DNA of 64,000 nt. Origin: Onchidella celtica. Its lineage: Eukaryota > Mollusca > Gastropoda > Systellommatophora > Onchidiidae. Positions 60,973 through 64,000 of the stretch are shown here, piece after piece. The notes beneath the pieces are model-generated. The model did no database searches and had not been told where the DNA came from. It saw nothing but the letters and a program-made list of their open reading frames with translations. The translations under genes were made by a program, and so were the position numbers. The stretch's first letter is position 1. The number at the start of each line of letters is the position of its first letter. The DNA is taken from positions 60,390,125 through 60,454,124 of the forward strand of contig OZ007571.1 of NCBI GenBank assembly GCA_963931925.1. The letters run 5' to 3'.

Positions 60973-61361
60973 TTTTTTTTTTTTTTTTTATCCATTTAAT
61001 TAATGTAACTGAAGTGGTGCATTTTGTCTTTTACCGTTCATAAAACGGGACAAATACTGGAGATACATTCTTTATTGGGGCGGTATGAGATACAGGGTTC
61101 TGAAGTAGCAATGGCGATATGCCTGGGACACTGAATGGGGTAGTGGGTTGGGGATGGATAGCAGAAATAGGCTGAAAATTGAGTATTTTATGTCTTCATT
61201 TTAGGGGGTTTCACTGCTCCTGGCATTCACACCCCACTTTTCTTGCTTTTATTTTTCTTGTTTTTGTTTCTGTGTATTCTTTTGATAGGGATTAGTTCTT
61301 TTTTTTTATAGAATTTTGCCTGTGCAGCAGCCTTGTTTGGCCTTCTCTTCTCGATTTTCAG
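60973..61361. other. Spacer before R4, no gene seen
   Basis: It begins with a poly-T run after the Merlin stop. It has no match to units 1 or 2, and its end (TCTTCTCGATTTTCAG) reads as a 3' splice site. Confidence 0.4.
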
Positions 61362-61480
61362 TCCCAGAGGTATCTTCAACATGCAAGTTGAGTTTGACCA
61401 TGAGAGTTTACCTGTTCCTCCACATTCTGGATGACCACCACTATGTCAAACACCTGAGGCCAGCAGCCAATCACAGTGAG
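61362..61480 (+). pseudogene. Receptor exon, N-terminal helix (R4)
   Basis: After TTTTCAG the frame reads VYLFLHILDDHHYVKHLRPA, then ANHSEL. The pattern L-x2-L-x4-Y-x-K-x-(V/L)RPxxNHSE matches the first helix of nAChR subunits. A donor GTGAGT lies at 61481. Read through, the frame stops at 61499-61501. Confidence 0.55.
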
Positions 61481-61639
61481 TTGGTGCATATGTTTACATA
61501 GCTACATGTAATTACATGTAGCTTCCACTTCACCCCCAGGCAAGCATAGTTTTTTTCTCTCTAATCTGTGTATGCTAAAAAGAGTTGGTTTTTAAAAAAA
61601 ATTATTTTAAAATTTTCATGTGTTTTAATAGTTTTATCA

Positions 61640-61845
61640 ACTTGTCCATCGGGTCATCCATACAATTATCCATCCATGCCTCGGTCCATCCGTCCATCCA
61701 TCTGTCCACCCATCTGTCCACATGTCCGTCCATCCTTCTGACCATCCACACATATGTCCTTCACTTTGTTCAGCTACCCATGTGTCCTTTTCTCGTCCAT
61801 CCATCCATATGTCCTTCACTTCATCCATCCATCCATCCATTCATC
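61640..61845 (+). repeat. (ATCC)n-rich simple repeat (R4 intron)
   Basis: Degenerate CCATCCGTCCATC units lie in a different receptor intron from those in R1 and R3. The long frames here on both strands are repeat artefacts. Confidence 0.9.
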
Positions 61846-62007
61846 ATATCAATTGGAATACAATTATATGAACAAACACCAATTTGTATGAACATGCACC
61901 TGGCAGCATCAACAATGCATCTACCAGTGTTGACAGTGGATCCAACAGTGTTAACAAGATCCCGACAGTGTTAACAATACTAAGAGTGCATCTGTCTTGA
62001 CCTCAAG

Positions 62008-62048
62008 TGGAGACTGATGACATCATTATTTCCAAGGGCATCAAAATG
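62008..62048 (+). pseudogene. Possible small receptor exon (R4)
   Basis: Between GACCTCAAG and GTTAGT a 41-bp block reads ETDDIIISKGIKM. nAChR genes have a 45-bp exon 3 here, encoding DVDEKNQ-type sequence that ends next to W-x-D-x-RLxW. The phase joins correctly to 62444. The sequence match itself is weak. Confidence 0.35.
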
Positions 62049-62443
62049 GTTAGTAATAATTTCTTGTTAATATTTCATCATATCTTTTTCCATGACACTG
62101 ACACAAATTAAAGCTCCCTTTCCTTGAGTATCATCATGGTTTTAGCATATTTTCATAGAACACCAGAACAGTCTTTTAAATATGAAATTTGAAGCACACA
62201 TACTGATGAACTGATAAAATGAACAGTCGTCCATGTATCTACATGTGTGTATAATATTAAACCACTTGTCTGTCCTACTGATCAACCAGTGGACACATCT
62301 ATAGACTAACATACTACCTGACTACAGTTTTTTCCAAATTGGACCACCCAAAACCAGGATTTTCTCAGAAAGACTTTTTGAAGATAACAATTATGCTGCT
62401 TTTACCTGTAATTGATTTTAAGTCGTTTTCACTCTAGTCCTAG

Positions 62444-62563
62444 CATGATGCGAGACTGAGATGGAACACGTCTGAATATGGCAGGGTCACAATTTTTGTT
62501 GTTCCTAATGATGCCATTTGGAAATCAAGGATTGAACCCCTGTCACGGCAAGCATTGGTTGAT
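62444..62563 (+). pseudogene. Receptor exon, loop D/E region of the ligand-binding domain (R4)
   Basis: The borders are CACTCTAGTCCTAG and GAT|GTAAGT. The 40 codons are open: HDARLRWNTSEYGRVTIFVV, then PNDAIWKSRIEPLSRQALVD. Family proteins read (W)xDxRLxWNxSEYG and, about ten residues on, VPxxxIWxPDIxLxN, so the match is strong. The usual P-D after W is replaced by K-S. The block itself has no lesion; it is filed as pseudogene because no complete gene is seen. Confidence 0.72.
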
Positions 62564-62744
62564 GTAAGTAATAGTGTGGTAATGCAAGCCTGGTACTATA
62601 ATAGCAGTGGTAGTAAAATTAGTAGATAATGTTAGCAGTGGTGCGTAGTCATCATGACAGTTTTGGTTTCATCTGACCTTGGTATTTCAGTGGTGTTCCT
62701 CTGAATTTTTTTATTTTATTTAACTGCTATAATTTTGAAATCAT

Positions 62745-63250
62745 TAAAAAGATCTACCTAAAATGGCTCTCAATTCATACTAACCAATGGCAGGTTATGA
62801 TTTTCTGTGCTTTCTGTTTCATGTTTGAAGTTTTTTAATATTTACTGTTGTTTCCATAAATTTTATTGATTCCTTTTACTTTATTCAGATCCACCTCTAA
62901 TGTTGTTATTTGACCATATAAACTGCTGAAACAGAGATAGGATTTAGTACATCATGTTGACTTAACTTTACACTTTTTCATAACAATCTGAATTCTGGAT
63001 CAAGAAACAGTGAAGTGTGGATTTATATGTGATCCCAAAAAGGATAACTATCAAAATACCATCATGCCTCTGACTGCTTATTCACATAGGCATTACTAGA
63101 TTCTATGATTGTTTCCCTTGGTATATGAAAAAAGGATCTAAATTTGGTGGCATGGCCCAAGTGCATATGATGAATTTTGTTTGCCTTGTTGGAATGCTTG
63201 TCAATTTATATCTGTGATGTAAATGAGATGAACAAATTAAGATTGATATG
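62745..63250 (+). repeat. ~530-bp intronic repeat, copy e
   Basis: It follows the R4 exon in the intron where copy b precedes the R2 extracellular/M1 exons. Landmarks are CCATAAATTTTATTGATTC, TTACACTTTTTCATAA and GAATTTTGTTTGCCTTG. Confidence 0.7.
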
Positions 63251-63285
63251 TCAAAACAGTGTCCACAGCTAATGATTCTCACTAT

Positions 63286-64000
63286 AGTGTAGTGTGAGAG
63301 GATGAACGACTTTCTATTTTTAATGTGCTTTCATGGTAACTCTGGTGCGTGAGTGAGGGACGGCCACTCATAGTAGTTTATGGACACTTGGCCGAGTACC
63401 ATTAATTGGATTATTTCCCTTGTAATACTAGCGCGGGACCCGTTATTCACATCATGGTGAAAAGCGCGCATTTTGATTGGTCAGTTGGAAATGTTGACCA
63501 CCGGGCTTCCAACTCTTATATCATGGCTTTAAGTTTCTTACAACTCGCTCCTTCGTTGTTATCCACCGACAGAAAGACGGGAACCCGAATTCATTTTTGA
63601 GAGTAGACAATACCCTATCGGTACAAAATAGGTACTCATGATAACGTTTGTTATCAATGGAGATACGTCGTATTAATGGACGAAAGTATCCCGCACAAAA
63701 TTGTCGAATGTTGTTAGTCCTGACACTTTGAAAATTTATATTAAAACTATTACTGGGTTTCTGGTATAAGTAGTCAGTTAGAATTTTAGCAGCAAGTTTC
63801 TACTTTATAATGGTACCAATTTTGTTGTACCTTGATGCACATATCCTATTGAAATAATTAATAAGAGGGTCTCGGATTTAAAGCAAACTATGAGTTAGAC
63901 GCATGTTATCCCCGATAATTCCAACCTGGGTCAAATTTATTCAATTATTGCTGGAGGGGACGTTAGAGTAATTTCTGCAGTTTACTGGGATACCTAATTG
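63286..64000. other. End of window, unmatched sequence, no gene seen
   Basis: Similarity to unit 1 stops near 63285, where R2 has its 3' splice site (14542). The rest matches nothing else in the window. A frame at 63406-63600 has no recognisable features. Confidence 0.4.

Larger units (their letters stand above)
61362..62563 (+). pseudogene. Cys-loop ligand-gated ion channel fragment R4 (extracellular exons)
   Basis: Three exon-like blocks are 61362-61480 (N-terminal helix), 62008-62048 (small exon, tentative) and 62444-62563 (loop D to loop E region). They would form the neurotransmitter-binding domain outside the cell. Block 3 is a clean 40-codon exon with good borders. No Cys-loop, membrane or signal-peptide exon was found before the window ends. 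The first block runs into a stop if its donor is not used. Whether this is a live gene's 5' part or a fragment cannot be decided from the window. Confidence 0.6.
54670..64000 (+). repeat. Segmental duplication, unit 3 (cut by window end)
   Basis: This third unit matches units 1 and 2 from about 54670 to about 60888, at roughly 95% by eye outside insertions. Two SINE-containing insertions lengthen it, and it lacks the equivalent of about 640-1105 of unit 1. Just inside the Merlin C-terminal coding region it stops matching units 1 and 2. It continues into sequence carrying extracellular-domain exons of a Cys-loop receptor. Confidence 0.88.

Overview
The window looks like accessory, repeat-dense, AT-rich nuclear DNA of a multicellular animal. 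It has spliced gene fragments with GT/AG borders, tRNA-derived SINEs, RTE- and CR1-like LINEs, Merlin, mariner, pogo-like and hAT-like DNA transposons, a Ty3/Gypsy element with a leucine-tRNA primer site, and long homopolymer and microsatellite tracts. This mix fits a marine invertebrate, perhaps a deuterostome such as an echinoderm or hemichordate. That placement is inference. I see no operons, CRISPR, rRNA or intact bacterial-type genes.

The dominant structure is a head-to-tail segmental duplication. Unit 1 runs from the window start to about 29037, unit 2 from about 29038 to 54669, and unit 3 from about 54670 to the window end. Unit 3 is collinear with the others only to about 60888. Each unit starts with a ~345-bp tandem repeat, followed by a GC-rich block, a pogo-like MITE and a decayed Merlin transposase. 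Units 1 and 2 then carry membrane exons of a Cys-loop (nAChR/5-HT3-type) ligand-gated ion channel and, further on, a decayed THAP-domain gene. Unit 3 instead carries extracellular-domain exons of the same receptor family.

Units 1 and 2 are almost identical over their first ~8.4 kb. They drop abruptly to roughly 90-95% similarity after about 8365/37490, which suggests gene conversion, an uneven duplication history or an assembly effect. Many insertions are private to one unit: in unit 1 a 1.55-kb inverted-repeat element, SINEs and a second pogo-like MITE; in unit 2 an LTR element with identical ends, CR1-like and RTE LINEs and a hAT-like MITE; in unit 3 two SINE insertions.

The receptor pieces form at least four partial gene copies: 6777-10409, 14543-15757, 35798-39467 and 61362-62563. 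Together they cover most of the family fold, but no copy is complete. They read as a pseudogene cluster, and possibly as the edge of a larger array of intact receptors outside the window. No complete functional protein-coding gene is evident. The longest open frame is the Gag-protease frame of the LTR element.
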